From assembly GCA_947476285.1 (NCBI GenBank), contig CANJPU010000002.1:62001-126000 (forward strand): DNA of 64,000 bases, read 5' to 3'. Shown one piece after another: positions 8,952 to 18,234 of the stretch (positions within the stretch are counted from its first letter, which is position 1; each line of letters opens with the position of its first letter). The notes under the pieces are model-generated. The model searched no databases. It saw nothing but the letters and a program-made list of their open reading frames with translations, and had not been told where the DNA came from. Source of the stretch: Comamonadaceae bacterium. GTDB taxonomy: Bacteria; Pseudomonadota; Gammaproteobacteria; Burkholderiales; Burkholderiaceae_C. The position numbers and the translations under genes are program-made.

Positions 8952-10079
8952 CTAGGAACGGGACGCCGCATAGTCGGGGTGCAGCATCGCATAGCCAGGC
9001 CATAGCTCTGGTCGAGCACTGACGTGCGGCTTCGGATACACGTCCGGGGCGCCGAGCAGATTTGCCGCGTGCCATCCCCACCGAGGGTTGTCCAGGAAGG
9101 CCCGGCCGATTGCGATGAGGTCGGCCTTGCCGCTTGCAAGAATCTCTTCGGCCTGGAAGGCATCCAGAATCATGCCGACGGCCATCGTCACGGCGCCGGA
9201 TTCTTTGCGTACCTGCTCGGAATATCCGACCTGGTAGCCGCGAACGAGCGGGGGGTGGGGGCGGCCGGGTACGGCATTGCCGGCAGAAAGGGCGACGTAA
9301 TCCACTCCGATTTTGTCAAGCTCGCGCGCCAGCACCACGGCATCCTCGATCTGGGTGCCGCGCTCATCGAACTCGGTCGCGTTGATCCTCACGCCGAAAG
9401 CCTTGGTAGTGGGCCACACCTCACGGATTGCAGTGAATACTTCGAGTGGAAACCGCATCCGTCCTTCGCGGCTTGCGCCGTAGCGATCGGTGCGCTCGTT
9501 GGCGATTGGAGAGAGAAAGGCGCTCAGAAGATAGCCGTGCGCGGCGTGAATCTCGATATGGTCGAAGCCGCAACGATCGGCGCGCTTGGCGGCGTCAACG
9601 AAAGCCTCCCTGACCCGCGCGAGACCCGCTTCATCGAGTGCGCGTGGCGGCGCCCAGCCAGCACCGAACGCAATGGGGGAAGGCCCGACGGTTTCCCACC
9701 CACCTTCGTTGACGGGAATCTGAAGCCGCTTGTTCCAGTGCCTGTCGCGCGACGCCTTGCGCCCCGCGTGCGCAAGCTGGATGCCAAAGGCGCAACGGGG
9801 GGCCACGGTTCGAAGCTTTGCCACCAAATCGGTGAGCGCGGCTTCGTGTGCGTCGTTGTAAAGAGACAGGCAATGGTGTGTGATCCTGCCAATGTCCTCA
9901 ACCGCCGTGGCCTCCATGATCACCAGCCCAGCACCCGAAAGAGCCAGCGACCCGATTTGGACAAGGTGCCACGGCTGGGCGCTGCCCTCGATGGCGCGGT
10001 ACTGGCACATCGGTGGTACCACCAGCCGATTGGGCAATTCGAGTCCACCGAGCCGGAACGGACTGAACAACAGGCTCAT
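8952..10079 (-). CDS. NADH:flavin oxidoreductase, YqjM-like old yellow enzyme
   Basis: A 375-residue TIM-barrel flavoprotein. It carries the YqjM-class Cys motif PPMCQY near residue 24, the substrate-binding pair in HIEIHAAHGYLL and the FMN-binding GRAFLDNPRW near the C-terminus. Enzymes of this class reduce activated C=C bonds of enoates or enones using NAD(P)H. It is the last gene of the operon from 16980, and its start overlaps the MaoC stop (10076-10079). In context it could reduce an unsaturated ring or acyl-CoA intermediate. Confidence 0.93.
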   Translation of the reverse strand: MSLLFSPFRLGGLELPNRLVVPPMCQYRAIEGSAQPWHLVQIGSLALSGAGLVIMEATAVEDIGRITHHCLSLYNDAHEAALTDLVAKLRTVAPRCAFGIQLAHAGRKASRDRHWNKRLQIPVNEGGWETVGPSPIAFGAGWAPPRALDEAGLARVREAFVDAAKRADRCGFDHIEIHAAHGYLLSAFLSPIANERTDRYGASREGRMRFPLEVFTAIREVWPTTKAFGVRINATEFDERGTQIEDAVVLARELDKIGVDYVALSAGNAVPGRPHPPLVRGYQVGYSEQVRKESGAVTMAVGMILDAFQAEEILASGKADLIAIGRAFLDNPRWGWHAANLLGAPDVYPKPHVSARPELWPGYAMLHPDYAASRS

Positions 10080-11110
10080 CGCGCGGGCACGTCCACCACC
10101 ACCGTAGCGGATGCGTGCAGACCCAGGCTGTTGCTTGCAGTGACAGCGACTTGCGCCGTGATCATGCCCGGCTTGTCGCGCTCAACGGTGTTGACAATGC
10201 CCTTGGTCTGCATTGTGTCGCCCGGATAGTTTGGCACGCCCAGCCGCACCGCAACGCGGCGCAGCAGGCTGCCTGCGCCGAGACGGTCAGTGACGTAGAT
10301 GCCGACCAGGCCGACGGAGGTGAAAACGTTCATGATGATGTCGCGGGTGCCGGTGGCCTGCGCGTGATCGCGATCATGGTGTACGGGATGGAAATCGCGC
10401 GAATCAATGGCGCCCACGGCGATCAATGTCGGGGTGATGTCGGTCACGCGCGGGGCAAGCGACAGGCCAGCCTGCAGTTGCGACGGCATGACTGCATCCG
10501 CTGCAAGCCCCGATTCATGCGCGTGCTCTTGCGGCGCAGCCGGGGTGGCATTGATGATTGCCGGCGGGCCGCCCGATGCCGGGGGCGGCTTGAACCGGAA
10601 GACGGTCCAGGTCAGTTGCCCCTTCAAGACCTTGCGCTGGTCTCGGTATTCAAGCCGCGAGGTGACGAAGTGACCTTCGCCCAAGGCAGTGGTCTTACGC
10701 GGCGACACAGAGAGAATGACGCCCGACATCGTCACCTGATCGCCGGTCTGGAAGTACTCAAAGTACTCCTGGTCAGAGTTGGTGGCCACCACGGATGTAA
10801 AGCCGCGTTCGCCAAGTACGCGAAACAATTGCTCTTCGGGGTAGTCGTGCGCGCCTTTGGGCGGCGGATAGCGGCGGTCGTGGTGGGTCCACGACTGTAG
10901 CAAGGTTGGGTGCGCGGGAATGCCGGGGAAGCCTGCGGCGCGCGCGGCCTGTTCATCGAGATAAATTGGGTTGCGCTCGCTGATGGCCTGGCACCAGTGC
11001 CGGGTCATCGGGTGATTCACCAGGTCGCCACCCACGCGTGGTGCACCGGTGGGTTTATCGACAAAGGTGCGTAATTGCTGCAGGAATGCAGCCTCGTCTT
11101 GAGTGTTCAT
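10076..11110 (-). CDS. MaoC-like double-hotdog hydratase
   Basis: A 344-residue protein with an N-terminal FAS1-dehydratase-like hotdog (about 1-165) and a C-terminal MaoC hotdog (about 205-340). The catalytic Asp/His motif of R-specific hydratases is in the C-terminal half (DSRDFHPVHHDRDHA). Hydration or dehydration of an enoyl-CoA in the cytoplasm is the family role. The gene lies six bases after dctQ and is coupled to the reductase gene. A linker rich in Pro and Ala (about 175-200) separates the domains. Confidence 0.9.
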   Translation of the reverse strand: MNTQDEAAFLQQLRTFVDKPTGAPRVGGDLVNHPMTRHWCQAISERNPIYLDEQAARAAGFPGIPAHPTLLQSWTHHDRRYPPPKGAHDYPEEQLFRVLGERGFTSVVATNSDQEYFEYFQTGDQVTMSGVILSVSPRKTTALGEGHFVTSRLEYRDQRKVLKGQLTWTVFRFKPPPASGGPPAIINATPAAPQEHAHESGLAADAVMPSQLQAGLSLAPRVTDITPTLIAVGAIDSRDFHPVHHDRDHAQATGTRDIIMNVFTSVGLVGIYVTDRLGAGSLLRRVAVRLGVPNYPGDTMQTKGIVNTVERDKPGMITAQVAVTASNSLGLHASATVVVDVPAR

Positions 11111-11116
11111 TTGCGT

Positions 11117-11644
11117 TTATACAATTTCGGTTTCGCCAGACTCTCCATAGCCAGACTGCAGTGCGGAGGTCCCCATCTTGATGCGCGCGAAGTCAAGCAC
11201 GATCAGCAAGGTGAGCATCAGGCAGCCGAGGAACACGCAGAAATGGGCGGGCCATAGTGGATAACTCAGGAGGCCGTTGGTCCGCGCGCCGGTGCGCAGC
11301 AGATCGAACGCCTGCATCCCCGTGGCAAACGCGAGCGCGGCCGCGCACAACAGAGAGAACGACTGCACCACATACGCTGATGCGAGTTTGGTCTTGTCGC
11401 CCAACTTGTCGACGAAGAACGTGACGCGTACGTGGCTGCCCTCGCGATACGAGTAGCCAAGGGCAAGGAACACGCCGAGCACCAGCAGGTAATCTTCGCT
11501 GACCTGGAAAGCGCCTTCGATGGGCTGGTTCAAGAAATAGCGGCCGAGTGCATCGGCCGACGTCAGAAACATCAGCGCGGTGGTCGCGACAAGGCTCATG
11601 TAGGTAACCCACCGGTCCAGGCGCTCCACGGTCTTGCGGATCAT
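11117..11644 (-). CDS. dctQ: TRAP transporter small permease (DctQ family)
   Basis: A 175-residue integral membrane protein with four predicted helices (LVATTALMFLTSADALGRYF, YLLVLGVFLALGYSY, VVQSFSLLCAAALAFATG, HFCVFLGCLMLTLLIVLDF). The loop EGSHVRV between helices two and three is a DctQ signature. It forms the membrane complex with the large permease DctM and takes substrate from a DctP receptor. Unusually, three enzyme genes separate it from dctM. The start overlaps the DUF35 stop (11641-11644). Confidence 0.92.
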   Translation of the reverse strand: MIRKTVERLDRWVTYMSLVATTALMFLTSADALGRYFLNQPIEGAFQVSEDYLLVLGVFLALGYSYREGSHVRVTFFVDKLGDKTKLASAYVVQSFSLLCAAALAFATGMQAFDLLRTGARTNGLLSYPLWPAHFCVFLGCLMLTLLIVLDFARIKMGTSALQSGYGESGETEIV

Positions 11645-12054
11645 TTGACGGGCTCGAACTTGGGCAGGCTGATCTCTTGGCTAACGTCATCAAAGACGAC
11701 ACGAACCGGCATGCCCATTTGCACCTCCTCGGGCGTGCATCCGATGATGTTCGTCATCATGCGAACGCCGCCTTCGACCTCCACGATCGCGATGACATAG
11801 GGAAGGTCTTGCTTGAACGCCTGGGACGGCGCGCGCCGAACCACGGTGAACGAATACACCGTACCTTGTCCGCTGGAGGGTCTCCAGGAAAGCGATTCGC
11901 CCTGGCATTGGGTGCAAAGCGAGCGCGGGTACAGCTGTGCATGGCCGCATGCGTCGCAAGTTTGCAGGAGCAGCTGGTGGGCCTTGCATCCTTCCCAATA
12001 GGGCTTGGACTCGGCATTGGGCACGGGTAGGGGCTTGTCGTACGCCATGGTCAA
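11641..12054 (-). CDS. Zn-ribbon/OB-fold DUF35 protein
   Basis: A 137-residue protein with zinc-ribbon ligands C33, C36, C47 and C50 (CDAC...CTQC), then the OB-fold (TVYSFTVVRRAPSQAF...LPYVIAIVEV). The start overlaps the stop of the thiolase-like gene (12051-12054), so the two products are probably translated together and form a complex, as in Ltp/ChsH2 aldolases. ATG 12048 is a second possible start two codons in. It is the second DUF35 copy of this window. Confidence 0.9.
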   Translation of the reverse strand: MTMAYDKPLPVPNAESKPYWEGCKAHQLLLQTCDACGHAQLYPRSLCTQCQGESLSWRPSSGQGTVYSFTVVRRAPSQAFKQDLPYVIAIVEVEGGVRMMTNIIGCTPEEVQMGMPVRVVFDDVSQEISLPKFEPVK

Positions 12055-13214
12055 ACTTCCGTGGAAAAGATGGCAGTGCAGTGCGAGGCCAGGATGCCGC
12101 CTTCGCCGTGAACGATGGTGGTCTTCGCGCCTTGCTTCTGGCGCGCCCCGAGCCCGCCGCGCAGTTGCTTGACCGCTTCGGCGATCATCAGCAGTCCGCT
12201 CGGACGGCCCGCGTGCGAGTGCGAGAGCAGGCCGCCGTGCGTGTTCACGGGCAAGTCACCGTCAATGCGTGTCTTGCCTGCGGCGATGGCGCCCGCAGCC
12301 TCGCCCCTGGCAAAGAAGCCAAGGTCTTCCAACTGCATCGGCATGATGAACGAGAAGGCGTCGTAGATCATGGCGACGTCAATGTCGCTGTGCTTCACGC
12401 CGGCCATGGCAAACGCAGCCTTGCCCGACTCGACGGCGCCGGTGCGGCCCAACGTCGGCGCCTGGCTGACGTGTTCAAACATGTGCGATTCGCCGATACC
12501 GAGCAGGTACACGGGCTTGCGCGGCAGGTCGCGCGCGTGTGCTGCCGACGTCAACACGATGGCGCCGCCTGCATCGGAAATGGGCGCACATTCCAGTAGG
12601 TGAAGCGGGTCCGCGATGAGCCGGGAATTAAGCACCGTATCCACGGTGATCAGTTCGCGGTATTGGGCGGCCGGGTTCAGCGAGGCGTGATAGCGATTGA
12701 CCACCGGCACATGCGCGATCTGCTCGGCGGTGACGCCGGCCTCGTGCATGTAACGCCGGTACAGGAGTGCGTAGAGCGCCGGAATCAGCGGTCCGTAGGG
12801 TGACTCGAACTGCGGGTGCCCGATGGTGGCCATCGACTCGATCGTCGCCGCGCGGCCCGCACCAGACAGGAGGTTGTCTGCCTTGGCGATCACCACGTTC
12901 TTGCAGATGCCGGCCTGTATCATGGCGGCCGCCACCTGCAATACCGAGTTGGATGTGGAGCCACCGGTCGTCACGGTTGAGCAGAACTTAGGCCGGATGC
13001 CGAGGTACTCGGCGATCATCTCGGCGTGGTATAGGTAGGGCTCGAAGCGTGAGTTGCCGGTAATGAGGCCATCGACCTCCGAGAGCTGGATGCCCGCGTC
13101 GTCCACCGCTTTGCGAATCGACTGCACATACAGTTGTGTGCAGGACATGTGGGGGACGTTCCCCACCTCGGTTTCGCCGATGCCGACAACCGCTGTTGTT
13201 CCTCTTAAGCTCAT
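12051..13214 (-). CDS. Thiolase-like protein (lipid-transfer type), no nucleophilic Cys
   Basis: A 387-residue thiolase-fold protein starting at ATG 13214 (MSLRGTTAVVGIGETEVG); the open frame extends upstream but only into sequence antisense to the acyl-CoA dehydrogenase. The usual Cys loop reads TTGGSTSNSVLQVA, so the acyl-accepting Cys is absent, while NTHGGLLSH near the C-terminus marks the SCP-x/Ltp branch. It lies 17 bases after the acyl-CoA dehydrogenase gene and overlaps the DUF35 gene. A carbon-carbon lyase role with DUF35 is inferred by analogy with Ltp2-ChsH2. Confidence 0.88.
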   Translation of the reverse strand: MSLRGTTAVVGIGETEVGNVPHMSCTQLYVQSIRKAVDDAGIQLSEVDGLITGNSRFEPYLYHAEMIAEYLGIRPKFCSTVTTGGSTSNSVLQVAAAMIQAGICKNVVIAKADNLLSGAGRAATIESMATIGHPQFESPYGPLIPALYALLYRRYMHEAGVTAEQIAHVPVVNRYHASLNPAAQYRELITVDTVLNSRLIADPLHLLECAPISDAGGAIVLTSAAHARDLPRKPVYLLGIGESHMFEHVSQAPTLGRTGAVESGKAAFAMAGVKHSDIDVAMIYDAFSFIMPMQLEDLGFFARGEAAGAIAAGKTRIDGDLPVNTHGGLLSHSHAGRPSGLLMIAEAVKQLRGGLGARQKQGAKTTIVHGEGGILASHCTAIFSTEV

Positions 13215-13231
13215 GAATTGTGCTCGCCGGT

Positions 13232-14401
13232 TTAATACGATTTCGGAAGGCCCAGCGCGTGCTCGGCCACTTGGGTCCTCACCAAGGTGTTGGTGATCGG
13301 TGCGACCCGGGTCAAGGGCAGCTGCCGGTACAGGCGCTCGATGTCGAACTCCTTGGCGTAGCCATAACCGCCGAATGTCTCGAAGGCCGCATTCACGGCG
13401 AGATGCGCGGCCTCGGTGCCGCGCAGCTTGGCCATGTTGGCCTCTGGCCCGCAGGGCATGCCGTTGTCGTACATCCACGCAGCGCGCAGCATCATCAGCT
13501 CGGCGGCCTGCAGCTGGGAATAAGCCTCGGCCAGGGGAATCTGCACGCCCTGGTTCTGGCCGATGGGCCGGCCGAAGACGATCCGCTCTTTCGCGTAGGC
13601 CACCGCGCGCGAAATGGCTTGGTAGCCCAGGCCCACCGCTTCGGCGGCGATCATGATGCGCTCTGGGTTCAGTCCGTCAAGCAGGTGGTAGAAGCCTTTG
13701 CCTTCCTCGCCCACCAGGCAACTGACAGGCACCTTGTAATCGGTCATGAAGGTCTCGCACGATTCGACCGCATGGCGGCCCATCTTGGCGATCGGGCGCA
13801 TCTTCACCGCATCGCGGTCGATGGGCGCAAAGAGCAGCGTGAGGCCGGAAAATCGCTTGGCGCCCACCTGATCGAGGGGCGTCGTGCGGCACAAGAGAAG
13901 TATGTATTCGGCCTGCAGGCCTCGGCTGGTCCAGACCTTCTGGCCATTGACGATGTACTGATCGCCTTCGCGTCGGGCGAAGGTCTTGATGCGCGAGGTG
14001 TCGGTGCCGGCATCGGGTTCGGTCACGCCAAAGCAGGAATGAACTTGCCCCTTTGCAGCGCGTGGAAGGAACTCCTGCCTCTGTGCTTCGGTGCCATGCC
14101 GCATCACGGGGTTGATGCCGAACATGCCCATGTGAACGACAGAGCACGCATCGAGGGCGCCGTTCGAATCGGCCACCGCCTGCAAGATGATGGCCGCTTC
14201 GGTGACGCCCAGGCCCGCACCGCCATAGGCCTCGGGAATCATCACTCCGAACAGGCCGAGCTGTGCGCTCGATTTCTCGAACTCCGTGGGGAATTCCTTG
14301 CGTTCGTCCTTGCCGCGCCAGTATTCGGGGGAAAAACGGTTCATGAGGTCCCGCACGCTTTCGCGCAGCAGGTTCTGGCTTTCGCTGAAACTAAAATCCA
14401 C
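13232..14401 (-). CDS. Acyl-CoA dehydrogenase
   Basis: A 389-residue FAD enzyme. Typical segments are FGVTEPDAGTDTS (flavin contact), GQKVWTSRG and FGGYGYAKEFDIERLYR, where E351 is at the position of the catalytic base of the short/medium-chain family. It introduces an alpha,beta double bond into an acyl-CoA and passes electrons to ETF. It sits between the TRAP large permease and the thiolase-like gene in one operon, which fits oxidation of an imported acid after CoA activation. Confidence 0.93.
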   Translation of the reverse strand: MDFSFSESQNLLRESVRDLMNRFSPEYWRGKDERKEFPTEFEKSSAQLGLFGVMIPEAYGGAGLGVTEAAIILQAVADSNGALDACSVVHMGMFGINPVMRHGTEAQRQEFLPRAAKGQVHSCFGVTEPDAGTDTSRIKTFARREGDQYIVNGQKVWTSRGLQAEYILLLCRTTPLDQVGAKRFSGLTLLFAPIDRDAVKMRPIAKMGRHAVESCETFMTDYKVPVSCLVGEEGKGFYHLLDGLNPERIMIAAEAVGLGYQAISRAVAYAKERIVFGRPIGQNQGVQIPLAEAYSQLQAAELMMLRAAWMYDNGMPCGPEANMAKLRGTEAAHLAVNAAFETFGGYGYAKEFDIERLYRQLPLTRVAPITNTLVRTQVAEHALGLPKSY

Positions 14402-14431
14402 TTGGAATGGTCTCCTGATGTTGGTTCCGGG

Positions 14432-15730
14432 CTACCTCATGATCGAAGGCAGCCACAGAGCGATCTGGGGAAAGATCATGATAAGAATGAGGGTAAGGAT
14501 GATCGGCAGCAGCAGCACCGTACATCCCTTGTAGACGGTGACGAGGTCGACTTTCCCCGAAGCGCTGACTATGAATGCAAGCAGCCCTACCGGTGGAAAG
14601 ATCAGCCCCATCGCAATCATGAGCATGCACACCACGCCGAACCACACCGGATCGAAGCCAAGCGACCTGATCAACGGAAACACGAAGGGCAAAGTGATGA
14701 GCAGCAACGGCAGTTCATCCATGAACATACTGAGCACGAAATAGATGACGACCACCGCCACGATGACCACCCAGCGGTTGAGGTCCATGGCCGAAACCGA
14801 GGAGACCAGCGTCTGCGGAATCTGGCTCATTGTGAGGAAGACGCCCAACACGTGCGCGCCGATCAAGATCATGAAGATCATGGCGGTGCTGCGAGCGGTG
14901 GCCTTCAACGCGGCGATGCCATTGGCCCAATTGAGTCTGCCCAACAGCAGCGCGATGAGGGCTGCTGCCAGCGCCCCCAGTGCCGCGAGCTCGGTGGGCG
15001 TGACGATGCCCGCATAGAGCAGAAAGATCAGTGAGGTGATCAGGGCCAGGCTGAGCCACACCTTGCGCAGGCTGCGCATCCGCTGCTTCCAGGGCACGTA
15101 CCGCGTCTCTGGAGCCAGCGCCGGATTGATGCGCACCCACACCAGGATGGAGATGGTCAGCAGAATCGCCAGCACGATGCCCGGCATCACCCCGGCCATC
15201 AGCAGTTTGCCGATCGACGTCTCGGTGGCAATGCCGTAGACCACCATCGCGATGCTCGGTGGAATCAAAATGTCCAGCGTGGAGCCGACAGCGACGGCAC
15301 CTGCGGCCAGCACGTCTGAATAGCCCAAACGGCGCATGTTCGGTATGGCAATGGACGACATCACTGTGGCGGAGGCCGCGCTCGACCCGGACATCGCGCC
15401 GAAGATGGCGCAGGCGATGACCGTTGCTGCGGCAAGACCGCCTTTGATGTGAGAGAGCCAGTCGGCCACCGCATCGAACAGGTCCTGGGCCATGCCGCTC
15501 AAGGATGTCATGAAGGCCATGAGGATGAACATCGGCACAGCCATCAAGGTGTAGTTGGCGGCAGTGCGATAGGGCGTGATCTTCAGGATGCCGAAGGCGA
15601 TCTCGACGTCGCCGGTGATGAGCCAGATGCCGATGAAACCGGCGCCAAGCATCGCAAAGAGAATCGGCGCGCCGAGCATCAGCGTCAGGATCATCACCGC
15701 CAGCGGAACTGCGATCGTCACAACGCTCAT
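14432..15730 (-). CDS. dctM: TRAP transporter large permease (DctM family)
   Basis: A 432-residue membrane protein with about 12 hydrophobic segments and the DctM features MSGSSAASATVMSSIAIPNM and LDILIPPSIAMVVYG. It provides the sodium-coupled transport channel of a TRAP system. ATG 15730 is chosen because it overlaps the CoA-transferase stop (15727-15730); upstream codons in the same frame are antisense to that gene. DctQ is encoded 2.8 kb further along the operon and DctP on the divergent operon, so the system is split by enzyme genes. Confidence 0.93.
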   Translation of the reverse strand: MSVVTIAVPLAVMILTLMLGAPILFAMLGAGFIGIWLITGDVEIAFGILKITPYRTAANYTLMAVPMFILMAFMTSLSGMAQDLFDAVADWLSHIKGGLAAATVIACAIFGAMSGSSAASATVMSSIAIPNMRRLGYSDVLAAGAVAVGSTLDILIPPSIAMVVYGIATETSIGKLLMAGVMPGIVLAILLTISILVWVRINPALAPETRYVPWKQRMRSLRKVWLSLALITSLIFLLYAGIVTPTELAALGALAAALIALLLGRLNWANGIAALKATARSTAMIFMILIGAHVLGVFLTMSQIPQTLVSSVSAMDLNRWVVIVAVVVIYFVLSMFMDELPLLLITLPFVFPLIRSLGFDPVWFGVVCMLMIAMGLIFPPVGLLAFIVSASGKVDLVTVYKGCTVLLLPIILTLILIMIFPQIALWLPSIMR

Positions 15731-16980
15731 ACGACGCCCGAGGCCCGCAGGCGTTCCAGGTCTTTTGGGGTGTAGCCCAGCATGCCGTAGACATCTTCGT
15801 TGTGCTGACCAAGAGTTGGCGCGGGCTCGGTGAACTCGCACGGCGTGGCTGAAAAGCAGATGGGCATGCCTGTGCCCATCATCTCCACAGGGGCGCCAAA
15901 GGTCGGATGCAACAACGGTACGACAGCCTTGCGGGCGAGCACAAGCGGATCGCGCACGGCGTCCTGCGGCCTTTTTACTTCAGTGGCGGGGACGCCGTTT
16001 GCGTTCATCACCCGGATCATCTCGGCGGTGGTGTGCCGGCCTGTCCACTCCTGAATTTCGGCTTCAACCAAAGCTGAATTCAGGGTGCGCTGGTTTCTGG
16101 TTGCGAAGCGCGGATCGGCAAGCAGATGCGCCTTGTCGATGCTCGCGAACAGCAGGTTTGCAAGCAAGTCAGTGGGCGCGGCTATCGCGACGCAGCCGCC
16201 GTCCGATGTCATGAAAGCGCCGAAGGGCGACATGCGCGCCAGCGAATTGCCGGTGCGGATTTCCAGGCCGTAGCTGGAGAGCGCATCGAAGTGCTCACCG
16301 GCCACAAGCGCCGTCAGCACATCGAGCATCGAGATGTCGATCAACTGGCCTTCACCGGTTTTCTCGCGATGCCAGAGCGCCGAAAGCACGCCAATGACCG
16401 CCGCCATAGGGGCGACCAGATCGCCAATGGGCAAGCCGCTGCGCATGGGCGGATCGGTGGTGCGACCGGTGGCCGCCATCAGACCGCTGCGAGCCTGGAT
16501 CATGATGTCCATGGCGCGGCCCGATTCAGGTGGGGCGCCCATGCCGTAGCCTTTGATCGAGCAATAGATGATGCGCGGATTGATGGCCTTGAGCGATTCG
16601 TAGTCGACGCCCAGCCGTTCAACCACGCCCGGCGCGAAATTCTCCACGAACATGTCGGCAGTCGCGATCAGCTTGCGAAATATCGCCTTGGCCTCTTCAC
16701 GCTTGAGGTCCAGGGTGACAGATTTCTTGTTGCGAGCGCGGTTAATGAATGCCAGCGACATGTCGCCCTCGCGGGCCAGGTCCATGGTCACGCCCTCCTG
16801 GCCCATGAACGGGGGATTGCCCCGGGACATGTCGCCGCCCTTGGGGTTCTCTACCTTGATCACCGTGGCGCCGAGTCCGCCGAGCAAGAGAGTTGCAAAC
16901 GGGCCTGCGTAGGCAAGCGTGAAGTCCACGACGGTGACTCCCTTCAAGGGCCCCCGCAGTGCTGTGGTGGGTGTTGTCAT
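15727..16980 (-). CDS. CaiB/BaiF (family III) CoA transferase
   Basis: A 417-residue protein with family III landmarks: VVDFTLAYAGPFAT at the N-terminus, RARNKKSVTLDLK, and SGLPIGDLVAPM, where D187 aligns with the catalytic Asp that forms the acyl anhydride in formyl-CoA transferase. It moves CoA between carboxylates, for example from succinyl-CoA or a product CoA to the imported acid. It is the first gene of the minus-strand operon. Its promoter region contains one of the TGAGTATA sites, with a TATACT -10-like hexamer inside it. Confidence 0.93.
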   Translation of the reverse strand: MTTPTTALRGPLKGVTVVDFTLAYAGPFATLLLGGLGATVIKVENPKGGDMSRGNPPFMGQEGVTMDLAREGDMSLAFINRARNKKSVTLDLKREEAKAIFRKLIATADMFVENFAPGVVERLGVDYESLKAINPRIIYCSIKGYGMGAPPESGRAMDIMIQARSGLMAATGRTTDPPMRSGLPIGDLVAPMAAVIGVLSALWHREKTGEGQLIDISMLDVLTALVAGEHFDALSSYGLEIRTGNSLARMSPFGAFMTSDGGCVAIAAPTDLLANLLFASIDKAHLLADPRFATRNQRTLNSALVEAEIQEWTGRHTTAEMIRVMNANGVPATEVKRPQDAVRDPLVLARKAVVPLLHPTFGAPVEMMGTGMPICFSATPCEFTEPAPTLGQHNEDVYGMLGYTPKDLERLRASGVV

Positions 16981-16997
16981 GGTCCCCGGAACATTCG

Positions 16998-17079
16998 TGA
17001 GTATAGTGATGAATTGGCAGTGTACAGCGAGCCGCCTGGCATTACAATGCGGCTGGCGCGGAACTAATGAGTATAGTGA
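16998..17079. promoter_or_regulatory. Divergent promoter with two TGAGTATAGTGA operator-like sites
   Basis: Two copies of TGAGTATAGTGA lie at 16998-17009 and 17068-17079, 70 bases apart. Each is an imperfect palindrome of the perfect TGAGTATACTCA found at 23261. A plausible promoter for dctP lies between them (TGTACA 17021-17026, 16 bases, TACAAT 17043-17048). The complement of the first site carries TATACT, a likely -10 for the CoA-transferase operon. Sites at the core promoter and just past the start suggest repression, most simply by the MarR protein encoded at 20996. The binding itself is inferred. Confidence 0.6.
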
Positions 17080-17103
17080 TTAACTCTCTTTGGAGGCAGC
17101 AGC

Positions 17104-18183
17104 ATGCGCAATATCAAACACATCGGCAAGACCCTTGGTTTTCGTATGGGGGCCGCGGCTCAATCAGCGGTGATGGCGACGATGGCCGTGTGCGCCGTCG
17201 CTCTGACTGCAGCGCCCGCGAGCGCGCAGGCACCCAAGATCATGCTGCGAGCGGCCGATTCCCTGCCCACCAACCATGTGTTCTCGGTGGGCTTCCAGGC
17301 GTGGATGAAGCGCGTCACCGAGCTGACCAACGGCCAAGTCACGTTCCAGCACTACCCCAACGAACAATTGGGCAAGCGCAAGGACATGTTCGACATCGCT
17401 CGCAACGGCACCGCCGACATTGCCTATGTGCTGCCGGTCGACCAGCCGGGGCAGTTGGCACGCACCACCGTGATGGAGCTGCCTGGCATCTCGGCGCTGT
17501 CGTCCTGCGGCACGCCTGTACTGTGGAAGATGATGCAGGCCAACGCCAATGAGGAATACCTGCCCAACGGCATCCGTCCGCTGTTCGCGCTGTATGTCGG
17601 GGGCTATGAGATCTTCTCGAACAAGGATATCCGCACCCCCGCTGACTTGAAAGGCATGAAGATCCGTTCGGCTGGCGGTGTACAGGACGTCACGGTCAAG
17701 GCGCTGGGCGCCGTGCCTATCCCGATCGCCTCGCCCGAGGTCTATGAGGCCGTGCAGCGCAAGACGCTGGACGGCGTGCTGTTTCCCTGGGTCGGCATCA
17801 AGCCGTACAAGATGCAGGAAGTGACGAAGAACGGCACCTTCGGCGCTGCCCTGGGTGCGACTGCGCTCACCTACGTGATGAACGAACGGGCCTACCAGAA
17901 GCTTCCGCCCAACGTGCAGGCCGCAATGGCCAAGGCCACCGAGGAAATAATGCCCAAGACCACGGCCGAACAGGACAAGACGCTGACGGACGCGGTGGCT
18001 GAGTTCAAGAAGGGCGGAATGAAGGTCGCTGACCTCACCGCTGCTGAACGCGCCGAGTGGATCAAAGCACTCGGCGACGTCGAGAAAAACTGGATGGACA
18101 GCGCAACGAAGAATGGCGTGAAGAATCCCAAGGCCGTGCTCGACGCCCGCAAGGCATTCGCGGTCAGCGTCGGTTGCGCCTGA
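17104..18183 (+). CDS. dctP: TRAP transporter periplasmic receptor (DctP family)
   Basis: A 359-residue protein with a long signal peptide ending ASA before QAPKIMLRAAD. DctP-fold markers are NGQVTFQHYPNEQLGKRKDM, FSNKDIRTPADLKGMKIRS, LDGVLFPW and the Arg in KIRS, which aligns with the carboxylate-binding Arg of this family. It delivers an organic acid to the DctQ/DctM permease encoded on the opposite operon. AGG(A/C) sequence TGGAGGCAGCAGC precedes ATG 17104. It leads an operon with cobS, cobT and marR. Confidence 0.93.
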   Translation: MRNIKHIGKTLGFRMGAAAQSAVMATMAVCAVALTAAPASAQAPKIMLRAADSLPTNHVFSVGFQAWMKRVTELTNGQVTFQHYPNEQLGKRKDMFDIARNGTADIAYVLPVDQPGQLARTTVMELPGISALSSCGTPVLWKMMQANANEEYLPNGIRPLFALYVGGYEIFSNKDIRTPADLKGMKIRSAGGVQDVTVKALGAVPIPIASPEVYEAVQRKTLDGVLFPWVGIKPYKMQEVTKNGTFGAALGATALTYVMNERAYQKLPPNVQAAMAKATEEIMPKTTAEQDKTLTDAVAEFKKGGMKVADLTAAERAEWIKALGDVEKNWMDSATKNGVKNPKAVLDARKAFAVSVGCA

Positions 18184-18234
18184 TGTGCGCCGGCGGGTGA
18201 ACGCCGCCGCAAACAGCGGAGTTGCAGCCGTACC

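Noticed and set aside
13220..15034. A 604-codon plus-strand frame
   Set aside because: It runs opposite the acyl-CoA dehydrogenase and dctM genes; its His/Asp-rich product is the antisense image of membrane helices.
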